Notes: generated by a model from the sequence alone, not told the origin. A DNA stretch of 64,000 bases from Spirochaetales bacterium (GCA_003247135.1 QKAW01000038.1:62001-126000), one strand, 5' to 3'. Shown: positions 15,172 to 25,054, counted from the first letter of the stretch. Made by a program: numbers and translations.

Positions 15172-16431
15172 TTATCTGTACGTTTTAACTGTATCAACCA
15201 TGGCCATGATATTTTCAACCGGGGTGTCTCCAACAATATTATGAATTGCGTTAAAGACATAACCGCCACCCTTAGAAAATATTTCCAATCTCTCTCTAAC
15301 TTCTTTAATAACCTGTTCTCTGGTCCCAAATGGAAGTGTTTGCTGGGTATCTACTCCACCTCCCCAAAAAGTTAACTTATCACCATACCTCTCTTTAAGA
15401 ATTTGGGGATTCATTCCCTTTGCCGAACATTGCACCGGATTTAAAATATCTACTCCAGCTTCAATAAAATCATCCAGCAGATCCACTACAGAACCACAGG
15501 AGTGGTAAAATGTTTTCCAGCTGGTGTTTTTATGAACCCAGTCATTAATTCTCTTGTTAAAGGGTTTATATAAATCTCTATATACCTCAATTGATGCAAA
15601 AAGTCCATTCTGTGTTCCAAAATCAGTCCCACTAAGCCAGATGACCTGAACTCTATCCCCTACAGCTTGTCGGTATATCTCAAGGTTTTTTAATGCAACT
15701 TCTGCTTTTAATTCAAAAACTTCTTTAATATATTCCGGATACAAAAGGTGTGCCATTAACCAATCTTCCATATTTCTGATACCTTGAGGTTTATCCTTTC
15801 TCCAGCATGCCGGGAGTGTAAATACATCACCAAAATCACCACCACCACACATTCCAACTATGCCGTATTCTGTTTCATGGAACAGACGGTTTGACTCTTT
15901 TTCAAAATATTTAGCTGTTTCATCATCAAATACTGAGAAATCTTTTTTAAAATCTTCTATCGGGGTAAGTTTTTCCGGATTAAATTCCCCACCTCTTTGG
16001 ATATTGTCAAAAAAGTACCCATTCTCTGGTATTACCATACTTGCAGGAACTGAGTTGTCTCCCTGTGGGTAGATATAAGTGTAACCACTCTCATCTGTTG
16101 AAAATTTCATATCCCCTGCAACATAAGTTGGGGTTCCATCCGGCATGGACCATCTTTTCCAATTCTCATTTTTTACACCAACAACATTATTAGGGTTCCA
16201 CAATCCCACAACGTCGGCACCAATTGCTTTTAAAACGTCTTCGTCAACCTGTCCTAAAATTTGTGCCTGTTCTTGAACTGTAACAGGTTTCTCTTTTAAA
16301 CCAAGTGCATTTCTTAATCTGTATAGTGCACTGGCATTGATACCTGTTTGAGATGTTGCTCCCAAATCAAAAACAACTCTATCTGGTTCCTGATGGTTTA
16401 TTGTTCTTATTAATCTCTCTCTGGATGTCAT
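15172..16431 (-). CDS. URO-D-family protein, probable corrinoid-linked methyltransferase
   Basis: The 419-residue protein starts MTSRERLIRTINHQEPDRV, the usual opening of non-haem URO-D-family methyltransferases. It has FYHSCGSVVDLLDDFIEAG (an H-x-C zinc-type motif), then GVDILNPVQCSAKGM and a glycine-rich GGGVDTQQTLPFGT loop. It is not a heme-pathway HemE, which is shorter and lacks the H-x-C pair. Such proteins usually work with a corrinoid protein, and one is encoded 6 kb away. AAGAGGA precedes the ATG. The substrate is unknown. Confidence 0.75.
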   Translation of the reverse strand: MTSRERLIRTINHQEPDRVVFDLGATSQTGINASALYRLRNALGLKEKPVTVQEQAQILGQVDEDVLKAIGADVVGLWNPNNVVGVKNENWKRWSMPDGTPTYVAGDMKFSTDESGYTYIYPQGDNSVPASMVIPENGYFFDNIQRGGEFNPEKLTPIEDFKKDFSVFDDETAKYFEKESNRLFHETEYGIVGMCGGGDFGDVFTLPACWRKDKPQGIRNMEDWLMAHLLYPEYIKEVFELKAEVALKNLEIYRQAVGDRVQVIWLSGTDFGTQNGLFASIEVYRDLYKPFNKRINDWVHKNTSWKTFYHSCGSVVDLLDDFIEAGVDILNPVQCSAKGMNPQILKERYGDKLTFWGGGVDTQQTLPFGTREQVIKEVRERLEIFSKGGGYVFNAIHNIVGDTPVENIMAMVDTVKTYR

Positions 16432-16625
16432 TTAATTTCCTCTTATTAAGGTAAATATAGCACTTAAAATATTTAATAAAATGGATATTATTACTAAAAA
16501 TATGGACAATATTATTGTTTAACTACTAATTTTTCTAATAATAGATAATTGGGTTAAATAGCCATTTCGGGGTAGAAATTACCATAATATGATATTTTAT
16601 CTAGCTTTTTTTTATTATTTTTTGA
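16432..16625. promoter_or_regulatory. AT-rich divergent control region upstream of the RND pump operon
   Basis: The 233-bp gap between the divergent URO-D and pump genes is strongly AT-rich with repeated elements (ATGGATATTATTA and ATGGACAATATTATTG; GGTAGAAATTACC as an inverted repeat at about 16571-16583). If the pump promoter is sigma-54 dependent, activator sites would be expected here. No binding protein can be named. Confidence 0.3.
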
Positions 16626-16641
16626 TGGCATAAAATTTGCT
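16626..16641 (+). promoter_or_regulatory. Candidate sigma-54 (-24/-12) promoter of the RND pump operon
   Basis: TGGCATAAAATTTGCT has GG (16627-16628) and GC (16639-16640) separated by exactly 10 bases, the invariant spacing of RpoN promoters, with TGGCA and TTGC contexts close to the consensus TGGCACG-N4-TTGC. Predicted transcription start is near 16652; GGAG (16656-16659) and ATG (16665) follow. RpoN is not in the window. Confidence 0.5.
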
Positions 16642-16664
16642 TAATCCATTGTCATGGAGTTAAT

Positions 16665-17705
16665 ATGATAAAAAAAATAATTTTTACATGTTTATTTATA
16701 ATAATTTTAGTGTGTTGTAAAAAAACAGAAGAAGTAAAAGAGATAGTTAGTGATAACAAGAGTGATTATATCCCGGTAACAATAGTTAAAGCAGTTAAGG
16801 CAGAGTTTAATGAATATTTTGATTATTATGGAAGAACCCAGGGGATTAATAGAGCAAGTATCAAGTCCGTAACAGGGGGCAATGTTGAATCGATTGCTGT
16901 AAAAGAAGGTGCTATTGTAAAAGTTGGAGACTCATTGGGTTCTGTTTCATTAGAAAGAGCAAAATTAGTTTATGAAACAGCTGTCCTTAATGAGAGAATC
17001 AGCAAAGAAAATTATTTAAACCAAAAAAGGTTTCTGGAGAGTGGGAGCTCAACACCATTGGATGTTGACAGGTCAAATTTAGCTTGGCTAAACAGTAAGG
17101 GGCAACTTTTAGATGCAAAAAAAGCATATGATTCAGCTATGTGTCTGTCTCCTATTGATGGTGTTGTAGTTCTAAGAAATATAAATTTGGAAGATGATAT
17201 TTCACCCGGGGAAGATATGTTTCTAATAGAGGATCTTTCAGTAATTGAGATGCATATTGGAATTCCAGAGGAGGAAATTAAAGGTATACATGAAGGGAGC
17301 ATCGCATTAGTAACTACTGATATATATCCGGAAAGAGTTTGGAATGGAAAAATTACTAGGCTTTCAAGAAGAAGTTCAGAGAGAAATTTGACCTATGATG
17401 CCATTGTAACGGTTAAGAATACCGATGGAACCCTTATGTCTGGTTCAACAGCTAAAGTTAGAATTCTTGGTAATAGCTATAAAAATATTGTAGTTCCATC
17501 AGAAGTTGTGTTAAGAGATGGAGAAGAGAGTTATGTTATGGTTGCAAAAGGTGACAAAGCAGAGAGAAGAGTTGTTCAAATTGCAGCAAATAATAGTGAG
17601 GAAATTGTCATATCTTCTGGACTGCAAGAAGGGGATACATTAATTAGAGAAGGTTTACATCTTTTAAAAGATTCACAGGATATAAAAATCCTGGAAGGAG
17701 TCTGA
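16665..17705 (+). CDS. RND efflux periplasmic adaptor lipoprotein (MFP)
   Basis: The 346-residue protein has a lipoprotein signal (lipobox ILVCC near residue 18) and the membrane-fusion layout: a lipoyl half (SVTGGNVESIAVKEGAIVK), a short hairpin, the second lipoyl half (CLSPIDGVVVLRNINLED), a beta-barrel and a C-terminal membrane-proximal domain. It links the inner-membrane RND pump to the outer-membrane channel. The hairpin is short compared with AcrA. It is the first gene of a three-gene operon (adaptor, permease, TolC-like) with 1-nt spacing to the permease. Confidence 0.9.
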   Translation: MIKKIIFTCLFIIILVCCKKTEEVKEIVSDNKSDYIPVTIVKAVKAEFNEYFDYYGRTQGINRASIKSVTGGNVESIAVKEGAIVKVGDSLGSVSLERAKLVYETAVLNERISKENYLNQKRFLESGSSTPLDVDRSNLAWLNSKGQLLDAKKAYDSAMCLSPIDGVVVLRNINLEDDISPGEDMFLIEDLSVIEMHIGIPEEEIKGIHEGSIALVTTDIYPERVWNGKITRLSRRSSERNLTYDAIVTVKNTDGTLMSGSTAKVRILGNSYKNIVVPSEVVLRDGEESYVMVAKGDKAERRVVQIAANNSEEIVISSGLQEGDTLIREGLHLLKDSQDIKILEGV

Positions 17706-17706
17706 A

Positions 17707-20700
17707 GTGATAAAATTTTTTGTAAATAAATTTATTCCCGTAATTTGCTTTGCACTTTTAATTGTTATCATAGGAGTAGATGCTTATAGAACACTGCCAA
17801 GGGAAGCTGATCCAGAAATTAAAGTCCCATGGATAATGGTTAATACCAGCTATCCCGGAGTAGCCGCAAAAGATATTGAATCCTTAATTACTGTTAAACT
17901 TGAAAATGAACTTGATGGTTTAGATGGTCTGGAAACTATTACTTCAAGTACTTATCAGAGTTATTCTGCTATCTGGCTGGAATTTTCTGCTGATGTAACT
18001 GTAGAAGAGGCTTTAAGACTTGTTAAGGATAGGGTTGATGGAGTTAAAGGTTCACTTCCCCAGGATGCGGAAGATCCATATGTGAAAGAGGTTACAATGT
18101 CGGATTGGGCCCCTGTTTTAACAGTTGTTCTATCCCATCCTAAAGGAGTAGGTGTTTTAGATCAATTTGCTAATGACCTTAAGGAGAAGTTAAATAGCGT
18201 TTCAGGAGTCCTTGAAGTAGATATGTCTGGGAATCAGACAATGGAAGTAGCAATAGAATTGGATCCAATAAAACTGGAGCATTATAACTTTAGTATAGAT
18301 GATGTTAGATACGGAATTATGGGTGAACATACAACAATTCCTGGAGGAATTCTAAAGAGCAGCAAAAAGAACTGGTCTCTTTCCGTAACAGGAGAGATAA
18401 AAGATGTTAATAATTTTCAGAATATAATAATTTCAAATGAAGGTAAAAAGGTTAAATTAAGGGATTTGGGAAGTGTTACATTTAAAAAAGAAAATCCTGA
18501 ATCTTTAGCCAGAATTAATGGGAATGATGCAATTACATTAAATATCAAGAAAAAAGTTGGATCAGATGTAAGTAAGTTAATTCTTGATGCAAAAAAAATT
18601 ATAGAAGATGAAAAACCGAGTATTCCATCAGGAGGAGATATTGTCATAACATCTGATACTTCGGAAATTATCGAAAGTAGTATTGCAGATCTTGAAAACA
18701 ATATGTTTACAAGTATAATCCTTGTTCTGTTTGTTACTTTTCTGTTTTTAGGTAAAACCAACTCTATCTTTGTATCTATTGCAATTCCATTTTCCATGTT
18801 GATTTCTTTTTTTGTTTTAAAAGTTATGGGAATTACATTAAACCAGATGGTTTTATTTAGTTTAATCCTGGCTTTAGGAATGCTAGTTGATAATGGAATA
18901 GTTATTGTAGAAAATATTTTCAGGCATGCTGCAATGGGTAAAACTAGAATGGAAGCAGCTATTGATGGTACAAAGGAGGTTGCTGGGGCAATTATTGCTT
19001 CAACAATGACAACTTGTCTTGTTTTCTTTCCTATCCTTTTTATGCCTGGGATTATGGGTGATTATATGTCATTTATACCAAAGACCGTGATTGTTGTTCT
19101 TCTGGCGTCCATGACAGTTGGGTTAACAATAACACCAGTTTTTTGCTCCAGATTTCTGAGAATGACTGAAAAATCAAGAAAAAAAATGCTGGAAGGTAGT
19201 GGGCTTTTTGGAAGAATTCAGGCACTTTACTACAGATTTCTTAATTATGCTGTTCTCAGAGCTAAACGATTTATCACAATATCTGTGATTATTTGTTTTA
19301 CAGGAATAATTCTTTATGCTGTTTTTGGAAGAGAGCCAAATTTTTTTCCAGAGATGGATCCTGAGCAGGTGAGGGTTTCAATAGAGGCTCCTAATGGGAC
19401 TTCAATATATGAAACAGATAAAATTGTAAGAAAAGTGGAGGAAGTTGTTAAAAACTCTCCAGCATCCCTTGCTAGTTATACCTCCCAGACAAATAGTGGA
19501 GGAAAGGGATCTGTTACAGTTAATTATCTTCCTTATAATGAGAGGAAAATAAAGGGTGAATCAGCCCAAATTATATTAAAAGAGAGATTAAAGGATATAA
19601 CCGGAGGCAAAATCAGCGTTGATAGTCAGACAGGAATGGGTGGTAGTGCCATATCCTATAGAGTTGTAGGTGATAATTATAGTGTTTTGGGAGACATTAG
19701 CGATAAAGTAATGGCTATTATTAATAACTATGATGAAGTAAAAATTTCTGGATCAGATTTTGAAGATTCAGATCCGGAATTTATCATAGAGATAGATAGA
19801 GCTAAAGCAGCATATTATGGTCTAACAACCCAGGCTATAGCATCAACTATTAGAAGTTCAATAAATGGTACTACAGTGGGTAAGTTTAGAGAGGATGAAA
19901 AAGAGTATAATATCAATATCAGATATATTGAGGAATCCAGAAATTCTATCGACAGTTTAAAGAAATTACAATTATCAGTTGATGGAAAACGTATAGCACT
20001 TGAAAATGTGGCATCTATTAAGCCAAGTACAACAGTAGGAGTAATAAAAAGGGATGCCCTTAGACGAACAGTGAATGTATATGCCAGTTTTAAAAAAGAT
20101 ATTGATAATACTGCAACAATTACAAAAGAAATTTCTGATCAGATTAATGAGTTAAAAAAACAATTACCAAAGGGATATGATATTCTCCTCGGTGCAGATG
20201 GTGAGATGCAAAACGAAGCAACAGGTTTTTTGATGAATGCCTTTATCATTGCTCTTTTTCTAATTTTTATATTATTGATTGGACAATTTAACTCGGTAGC
20301 TGATCCATTCATTAGTCTAATATCATCATTTTTAGCTGTAGGAGGAGTTTTTTGGGGATTTTTCATTTTTAATATGAGTTTTGGAATAATCATGTCAGGC
20401 ATAGGTTGTATTTCATTAATAGGAGTTGCTGTTAATAACTGTATTGTACTGGTTGATTACACAAATGTTCTTATAAAAGATGGTTACAACTGGAGAATGG
20501 CAATCCCAGAGGCCGGAAAGACCAGATTAAAGCCTGTTATTCTTACCGCATTGACTACAGTTTTGGCATTAATTCCAATGGGATTAGGAATAAGTTTTGA
20601 TCTACAAACATTTGGTATTCAGTTTGATTCTGAGACAGCAGATATGTGGAAATCCTTTGCTTGGGCAATGATGTTCGGTTTATCATTTTCAACATTTTTA

Positions 20701-20841
20701 ACCTTGGTTATTGTACCTGTTATGCTAAGTATAAAGCATAGAACATTGGAGAAAATTTCAAACAATAAAAATAGAGAAACTCAGAATATTTCTATGGTTC
20801 AGAATGAAACAGAACTTGAATTTGTAAAAAGGGATGCTTAG
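17707..20841 (+). CDS. RND efflux permease (AcrB/MdtBC-like)
   Basis: The 1044-residue protein has two repeats of one plus five membrane segments and large periplasmic loops. It opens FVNKFIPVICFALLI and carries PREADPEI and SYPGVAAKDIE typical of the HAE/HME families. The TM4 segment GMLVDNGIVIVEN holds the proton-relay Asp; only the first of the usual D-D pair positions is clear. It exports hydrophobic compounds by proton antiport. The GTG start is supported by GGAGT upstream. The next gene begins one base after its stop. Confidence 0.92.
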   Translation: MIKFFVNKFIPVICFALLIVIIGVDAYRTLPREADPEIKVPWIMVNTSYPGVAAKDIESLITVKLENELDGLDGLETITSSTYQSYSAIWLEFSADVTVEEALRLVKDRVDGVKGSLPQDAEDPYVKEVTMSDWAPVLTVVLSHPKGVGVLDQFANDLKEKLNSVSGVLEVDMSGNQTMEVAIELDPIKLEHYNFSIDDVRYGIMGEHTTIPGGILKSSKKNWSLSVTGEIKDVNNFQNIIISNEGKKVKLRDLGSVTFKKENPESLARINGNDAITLNIKKKVGSDVSKLILDAKKIIEDEKPSIPSGGDIVITSDTSEIIESSIADLENNMFTSIILVLFVTFLFLGKTNSIFVSIAIPFSMLISFFVLKVMGITLNQMVLFSLILALGMLVDNGIVIVENIFRHAAMGKTRMEAAIDGTKEVAGAIIASTMTTCLVFFPILFMPGIMGDYMSFIPKTVIVVLLASMTVGLTITPVFCSRFLRMTEKSRKKMLEGSGLFGRIQALYYRFLNYAVLRAKRFITISVIICFTGIILYAVFGREPNFFPEMDPEQVRVSIEAPNGTSIYETDKIVRKVEEVVKNSPASLASYTSQTNSGGKGSVTVNYLPYNERKIKGESAQIILKERLKDITGGKISVDSQTGMGGSAISYRVVGDNYSVLGDISDKVMAIINNYDEVKISGSDFEDSDPEFIIEIDRAKAAYYGLTTQAIASTIRSSINGTTVGKFREDEKEYNINIRYIEESRNSIDSLKKLQLSVDGKRIALENVASIKPSTTVGVIKRDALRRTVNVYASFKKDIDNTATITKEISDQINELKKQLPKGYDILLGADGEMQNEATGFLMNAFIIALFLIFILLIGQFNSVADPFISLISSFLAVGGVFWGFFIFNMSFGIIMSGIGCISLIGVAVNNCIVLVDYTNVLIKDGYNWRMAIPEAGKTRLKPVILTALTTVLALIPMGLGISFDLQTFGIQFDSETADMWKSFAWAMMFGLSFSTFLTLVIVPVMLSIKHRTLEKISNNKNRETQNISMVQNETELEFVKRDA

Positions 20842-22092
20842 ATGAGAAAAATAAATTTATTAGTACTGATAATAATTTCAGTATTTCATATGTATGGGAT
20901 TGAGTTAAATCTGGATTCAGCAGTTAAAATGTCAGAAGATAATAATATTGGATTAAAGAGATCACTTCTTGAACTGGAAGGAAAGAGTAGGGGGGTAGAT
21001 GCAGCATACAATGTGTTTTACCCAAATCTGTCAGGTAATATTGCAATATCAAGAAGTAATAATAAAAGTGTGTATCAAGGCTCTGATACAAGTCTTGTAA
21101 TGGGTTATGAACTTTCTCTAAACATTACTCCAGCCCTCTTTGAGGCTATTAATATTCTTAAAAGAGACTATGAGCTTGGTTTAATAAATTACTTACAAAC
21201 AAAAAGAGCCTTGGAATCCAATGTTAAGCAGATATTCTATAATTTAATTCTCCTTCAGGAACAGAAGAAATTATTGGATGATACTATTAAAACTATGAAA
21301 AGCAGGTATGAGATTACAAAACTAAACTATGATGCAGGGCTTGTTTCGGAGATAGAATTATTAAAGGTTCAGGTTTCCTATGAAAATTTAAAACCGGAAC
21401 TGAATAACCTGATAAATGTTTATAACTCTGCTTTGGCAAATTTCAAAATTATGCTTGGTATTGATTATAGTGAGGAAGTAGTAATAATTGGTACTATACA
21501 GCCGGAAATTATATCCATTCCAGATCAGGAAATTGTAGATCAGGGATTAAAAAATAGCAGCACTCTGTTAATGTTAAACAAAACTACAAAATTATTTGAG
21601 TCTCAAAAAAAAGCGGCTCTCTTAAAAAGCTTTTTACCAGTTGCTAATATTTCTTACTCATCAGGGACGATTTATAATGATGGAGATTTTACTAATGATA
21701 ATGGTTCTCTATCTCTTGCTGTTTTTTTCTCTTTCTCTTCTCTACTTCCAAATAGCAAAGAGCGAGTAGAAATGGAGAATCTAGATAGAAGAATTGAGGA
21801 TATTAATCTTCAAAACATTGACGCAATTAATAGTACCAGATTACAGGTTATAAATTTATTAAACAGTTTAAAAAACTCGATCAGAATTCAGGAAGGTTTA
21901 GAGCTTACTGTTAGTTTGGCAAAAAAAAGCTTAACTGCTATTGAGAAGGCATACATTTCAAGAACAACTGTTCTTTTAGAGGTTCAAAATGCCCAGAATG
22001 AGTATAATAAAGCCAGATTGGAGCTTTTAAAAGAACAATATTATTATACGATTAATAAAATAAAGCTCGATGAGATTACAGCTTCAATGTAG
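20842..22092 (+). CDS. TolC-family outer-membrane efflux channel
   Basis: The 416-residue protein has a signal peptide (RKINLLVLIIISVFHMYGIE) and the alternating long coiled-coil and short beta segments of the outer-membrane efflux family: LDSAVKMSEDNNIGLKR, LNYDAGLVSEIELLKVQVSY and a second repeat ending AYISRTTVLLEVQNAQNEY. Trimers form the outer-membrane exit duct for the adaptor-permease pair encoded immediately upstream. The ATG directly follows the permease TAG. Confidence 0.88.
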   Translation: MRKINLLVLIIISVFHMYGIELNLDSAVKMSEDNNIGLKRSLLELEGKSRGVDAAYNVFYPNLSGNIAISRSNNKSVYQGSDTSLVMGYELSLNITPALFEAINILKRDYELGLINYLQTKRALESNVKQIFYNLILLQEQKKLLDDTIKTMKSRYEITKLNYDAGLVSEIELLKVQVSYENLKPELNNLINVYNSALANFKIMLGIDYSEEVVIIGTIQPEIISIPDQEIVDQGLKNSSTLLMLNKTTKLFESQKKAALLKSFLPVANISYSSGTIYNDGDFTNDNGSLSLAVFFSFSSLLPNSKERVEMENLDRRIEDINLQNIDAINSTRLQVINLLNSLKNSIRIQEGLELTVSLAKKSLTAIEKAYISRTTVLLEVQNAQNEYNKARLELLKEQYYYTINKIKLDEITASM

Positions 22093-22132
22093 TAAAATCT
22101 ATAATTTTTATCAGGAAGGGGTATAATAATTT

Positions 22133-23017
22133 ATGGATGATTTTATTAAAGATGGATTTAAAGATCAGAGAATAATTAGAATACCGGAAACTGTCACTAA
22201 TAGTTTTACTGATGACGGATTATTAAAAAGATTGTACATAACAGATATAGGCTTTTTTCCAAATGCAAATTATCACAAAATTCACCGGAAACAGGGAGCT
22301 AAAGTTCATATATGTATTTTTTGTATTGATGGTAAAGGCTGGATAAGAACACCTGAGGGTTTACTAACTCTTAAGGAGAGGGAGTTTACTATTATTCCAG
22401 CCAATACACCCCACTCCTATGGTTCTACATTAAAAACTCCCTGGAGTATCTATTGGTTTCATTTTAGTGGGGATGATTCAAATGAAATAGTAATGGATTA
22501 TGGAAACAAAATAGTTAAAACAGAACTTGACAGTGAACAGTCTATTTTTTTTATAGAAAATTTTGATCATATTTATTTAATGCTTGAGAAAGGTTATAAC
22601 CGAGGAAACCTTGTGGTAATTTTTAGACTTTTTGGCTATTTATTAACCAGAACTATTATAATTTTTCAGAATAATAGACACCTTCATGGAAGAGCAACCA
22701 TTAATGTTGAACTTTCCATAGATTTTATGAGAAAAAACCTGAATGCAAATATTTCACTAAGTAATTTGGCTGAAGATGCAAATCTTTCCATACAGCAATA
22801 CTCTTTAATATTCAAGAAAATTACGGGCTACTCTCCTATACACTACTTTCAATTATTAAAGATTCAAAAAGCATGCTTTATGTTAGATACTACATTGTTG
22901 AATATTTCAGAAGTTGCACAGCTGGTCGGTTATGAAGATCCTCTCTACTTTTCAAGAATTTTTAAAAAAATTAACGGAAAATCTCCCAGAGAGTATAGGA
23001 AAATAAAAAAAGGATAA
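22133..23017 (+). CDS. AraC-family regulator with N-terminal cupin
   Basis: Residues about 30-140 form a cupin-like ligand pocket (GWIRTPEGLLTL, then FTIIPANTPHSYG and WFHFSG). The C-terminal 100 residues are the AraC double helix-turn-helix (ISLSNLAEDANLSIQQY and AQLVGYEDPLYFSRIFKKIN). AGGAAGGGG lies 11 nt before the ATG and TATAAT at 22100-22105 could drive it independently of the pump operon 40 nt upstream. It may regulate the pump or a sugar pathway; nothing in the sequence decides. Confidence 0.82.
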   Translation: MDDFIKDGFKDQRIIRIPETVTNSFTDDGLLKRLYITDIGFFPNANYHKIHRKQGAKVHICIFCIDGKGWIRTPEGLLTLKEREFTIIPANTPHSYGSTLKTPWSIYWFHFSGDDSNEIVMDYGNKIVKTELDSEQSIFFIENFDHIYLMLEKGYNRGNLVVIFRLFGYLLTRTIIIFQNNRHLHGRATINVELSIDFMRKNLNANISLSNLAEDANLSIQQYSLIFKKITGYSPIHYFQLLKIQKACFMLDTTLLNISEVAQLVGYEDPLYFSRIFKKINGKSPREYRKIKKG

Positions 23018-23027
23018 TATTTTGTAT

Positions 23028-23603
23028 TTAAAAAAGAGTTATATCTCCTGGTTTAACAGTTTTTATCTCTTCTTTTGGAACCTGGGTAATAGGTATTTTT
23101 TTTACAAAGACACTGTACTTCCCTGTATAGAATAAAATTTTTCTTCCTTTTATCCCTCCAATATCACTACTAATGAGTTTTATATTCTCTGCTTTTAGAT
23201 AAGCAAGTATGAATTCAATGTTTTGCTCACCTATTGTTTTACTTTCCCTGTTATGAAAGAGAATATTACTACCACCAAAGATTTTTGCTTTTAAAAATTT
23301 CTTCTCACCACCTGCTTTAATTACACTATTTACAAGTAGTTCCATTGCGTAGGAGCCATAACGGAGGGAGTTGCTTTCAAAAAAAGTGTCAGTAAACTGA
23401 TACTCCTTATTAATAAATATATTCGAGGGTTTTTCCGGGAGCATAAAATGGTTCATTCCACAAACTCTATTTACTTCATCGTATAGACAAACAGCAATAC
23501 AAGATCCTAGAACTGTTGAAATTATTTCAGTCCTGTTTGTCACATAAAACTCACCTGGATAGATATTTTTCTGAATATGTTTTTTTAGAATTTCCTGAAC
23601 CAC
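23028..23603 (-). CDS. cheD: Chemoreceptor glutamine deamidase CheD
   Basis: The 191-residue protein has the catalytic Cys in VLGSCIAVCLYDE and His in GMNHFMLPE, followed by KAKIFGGSNI and IGEQNIEF, all CheD hallmarks. It deamidates receptor glutamines and can interact with CheC in adaptation. The rest of the chemotaxis genes are elsewhere. The C-terminal 30 residues (KKIPITQVPKEEIKTV) extend past the core. It converges with the AraC gene and diverges from argJ. Confidence 0.9.
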   Translation of the reverse strand: MVQEILKKHIQKNIYPGEFYVTNRTEIISTVLGSCIAVCLYDEVNRVCGMNHFMLPEKPSNIFINKEYQFTDTFFESNSLRYGSYAMELLVNSVIKAGGEKKFLKAKIFGGSNILFHNRESKTIGEQNIEFILAYLKAENIKLISSDIGGIKGRKILFYTGKYSVFVKKIPITQVPKEEIKTVKPGDITLF

Positions 23604-23722
23604 TTTTAACCTTTAATAAATTATACCTTTATTACTATTGTATATCTATTACAACCCACCCAACTATGTAAAAAAAAGTTTTTTATTTACTACTGGTGTC
23701 AATTTGCTGGTTCTATAAATGA

Positions 23723-23751
23723 TTGACCAATATCATTTATGTAAATAAAAT
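23723..23751 (+). promoter_or_regulatory. Sigma-70 promoter of argJ, with start codon at the predicted +1
   Basis: TTGACC (23723-23728), a 17-bp spacer and TAAAAT (23746-23751) form a strong promoter. The GTG start of argJ is only 6 nt after the -10 element, so transcription should begin at or next to the start codon. There is no ribosome-binding site, which suggests a leaderless mRNA. Confidence 0.6.
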
Positions 23752-23757
23752 GTTCTT

Positions 23758-25038
23758 GTGGAAATTTATAATAATAAAGATGAGTATGAAAATGATGTTA
23801 AGGGCAGATCTTTCCTGCCAAAAGGTTTTAAAGCAGGTGTAGTTTCTTTAACTTTTTTCCCAAAAGAGAAAAAGGTGGATAAACCATTTCCAATGAATTT
23901 ATCACTTATATTACTAGATAAGAAAACTGACTCATTTGCAGGTGTTTTTACTAAGAACAGTTTTCCAGGGCATCCAATAGTCCATGGAAGAGGTGTTTTA
24001 GGTTCTGAATTTGTTCAGGGTGTATTAATTAATAACAAAATATCAAATGTTAGATGTCCCGGAGGGTTAGATACTATTGATAAAATTTTAACTGGCTTCT
24101 CTACTGAGTTTGGAGTAGATAAAAATTATATGTTTTCCTCATCAACAGGTATTATTGGCTGGAGATTGCCAGAGAAGGAAATACTTGAGGCAGTTGAGAA
24201 ACTTCCAAATGTGATGCAGTCAGAAACAATTTTCCCAGTTGCCAAAGCTATTATGACAACAGATAACTTTCCAAAAGTTAGAAGTGTTAATATTGGTGAA
24301 GGCAGGATTGTTGGTATAGCTAAAGGAGCAGGAATGATTGAGCCAAATATGGCAACTATGCTTCTTTTTATACTAACCGACATCAAAATTGGCAGAGAGG
24401 ATTTAAGACCCCTTTTTAAAAGAGTTATAGATAAAACATTTAATAGAATTTCTATAGATAGCGACCAAAGTACAAGCGATACAGGTTTAATTTTTAGCTC
24501 CAACCTTGTGGATGGAGTCTCTCTGCCAGAATTTGAAAAAGGACTTCTGGAAATTTGTTCAGATCTAAGTGAAGATGTTGTTCGAAATGGTGAAGGAACA
24601 GCCCATGTTATTGAAGTTAAAGTGAAAGGCGTTTTAAATCAGAAAGATGGACTACTAATTGGGAAAGCAATAGTTAATGCTCCGCTTCTAAAAGCAGCAA
24701 TTTATGGAAACGATCCAAATTTAGGGAGGCTTTTACAAGCTATTGGAGATGTTACAGGTAGTGAGGGAATTAATATAGATCCTGATAATATTACATTAAA
24801 AATGGGAGATTTTACTCTTTATGAAAAGGGAGCTTTTGTATTAAATGAAGAGTTGGAGTTACAACTCTTTTCATATTTAAAGGAGAGAGCTTTTAATGAG
24901 AAATCCATTGGATATCCCGAGCATAGGAATAATGTTAAAATTGTGGTAGATTTACATAGTGGTCAGGAAGAAGTTACGGTATTCGGTTCTGATTTATCCT
25001 ACGAATATGTTAGGGAAAATGCTGATTATCGGTCATAA
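23758..25038 (+). CDS. argJ: ArgJ: glutamate N-acetyltransferase / ornithine acetyltransferase
   Basis: The 426-residue protein has the family's motifs: AGVFTKNSFPGHPI, NNKISNVRC, SSTGIIG and EPNMATMLLF, whose Thr is the nucleophile exposed by self-cleavage into alpha and beta chains. It recycles the acetyl group in arginine synthesis, and may also make N-acetylglutamate. The GTG at 23758 is the only plausible start; it lacks a Shine-Dalgarno sequence and sits 6 nt after a -10 element. No other arg genes are in the window. Confidence 0.9.
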   Translation: MEIYNNKDEYENDVKGRSFLPKGFKAGVVSLTFFPKEKKVDKPFPMNLSLILLDKKTDSFAGVFTKNSFPGHPIVHGRGVLGSEFVQGVLINNKISNVRCPGGLDTIDKILTGFSTEFGVDKNYMFSSSTGIIGWRLPEKEILEAVEKLPNVMQSETIFPVAKAIMTTDNFPKVRSVNIGEGRIVGIAKGAGMIEPNMATMLLFILTDIKIGREDLRPLFKRVIDKTFNRISIDSDQSTSDTGLIFSSNLVDGVSLPEFEKGLLEICSDLSEDVVRNGEGTAHVIEVKVKGVLNQKDGLLIGKAIVNAPLLKAAIYGNDPNLGRLLQAIGDVTGSEGINIDPDNITLKMGDFTLYEKGAFVLNEELELQLFSYLKERAFNEKSIGYPEHRNNVKIVVDLHSGQEEVTVFGSDLSYEYVRENADYRS

Positions 25039-25054
25039 ATAAAAGGAATGTTAA

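Noticed and set aside
22122-22132. TATAAT 5 nt before the AraC-type gene start as evidence of another leaderless gene
   Set aside because: AGGAAGGGG stands at a usable distance before the ATG, and a second TATAAT at 22100 gives a normal leader.
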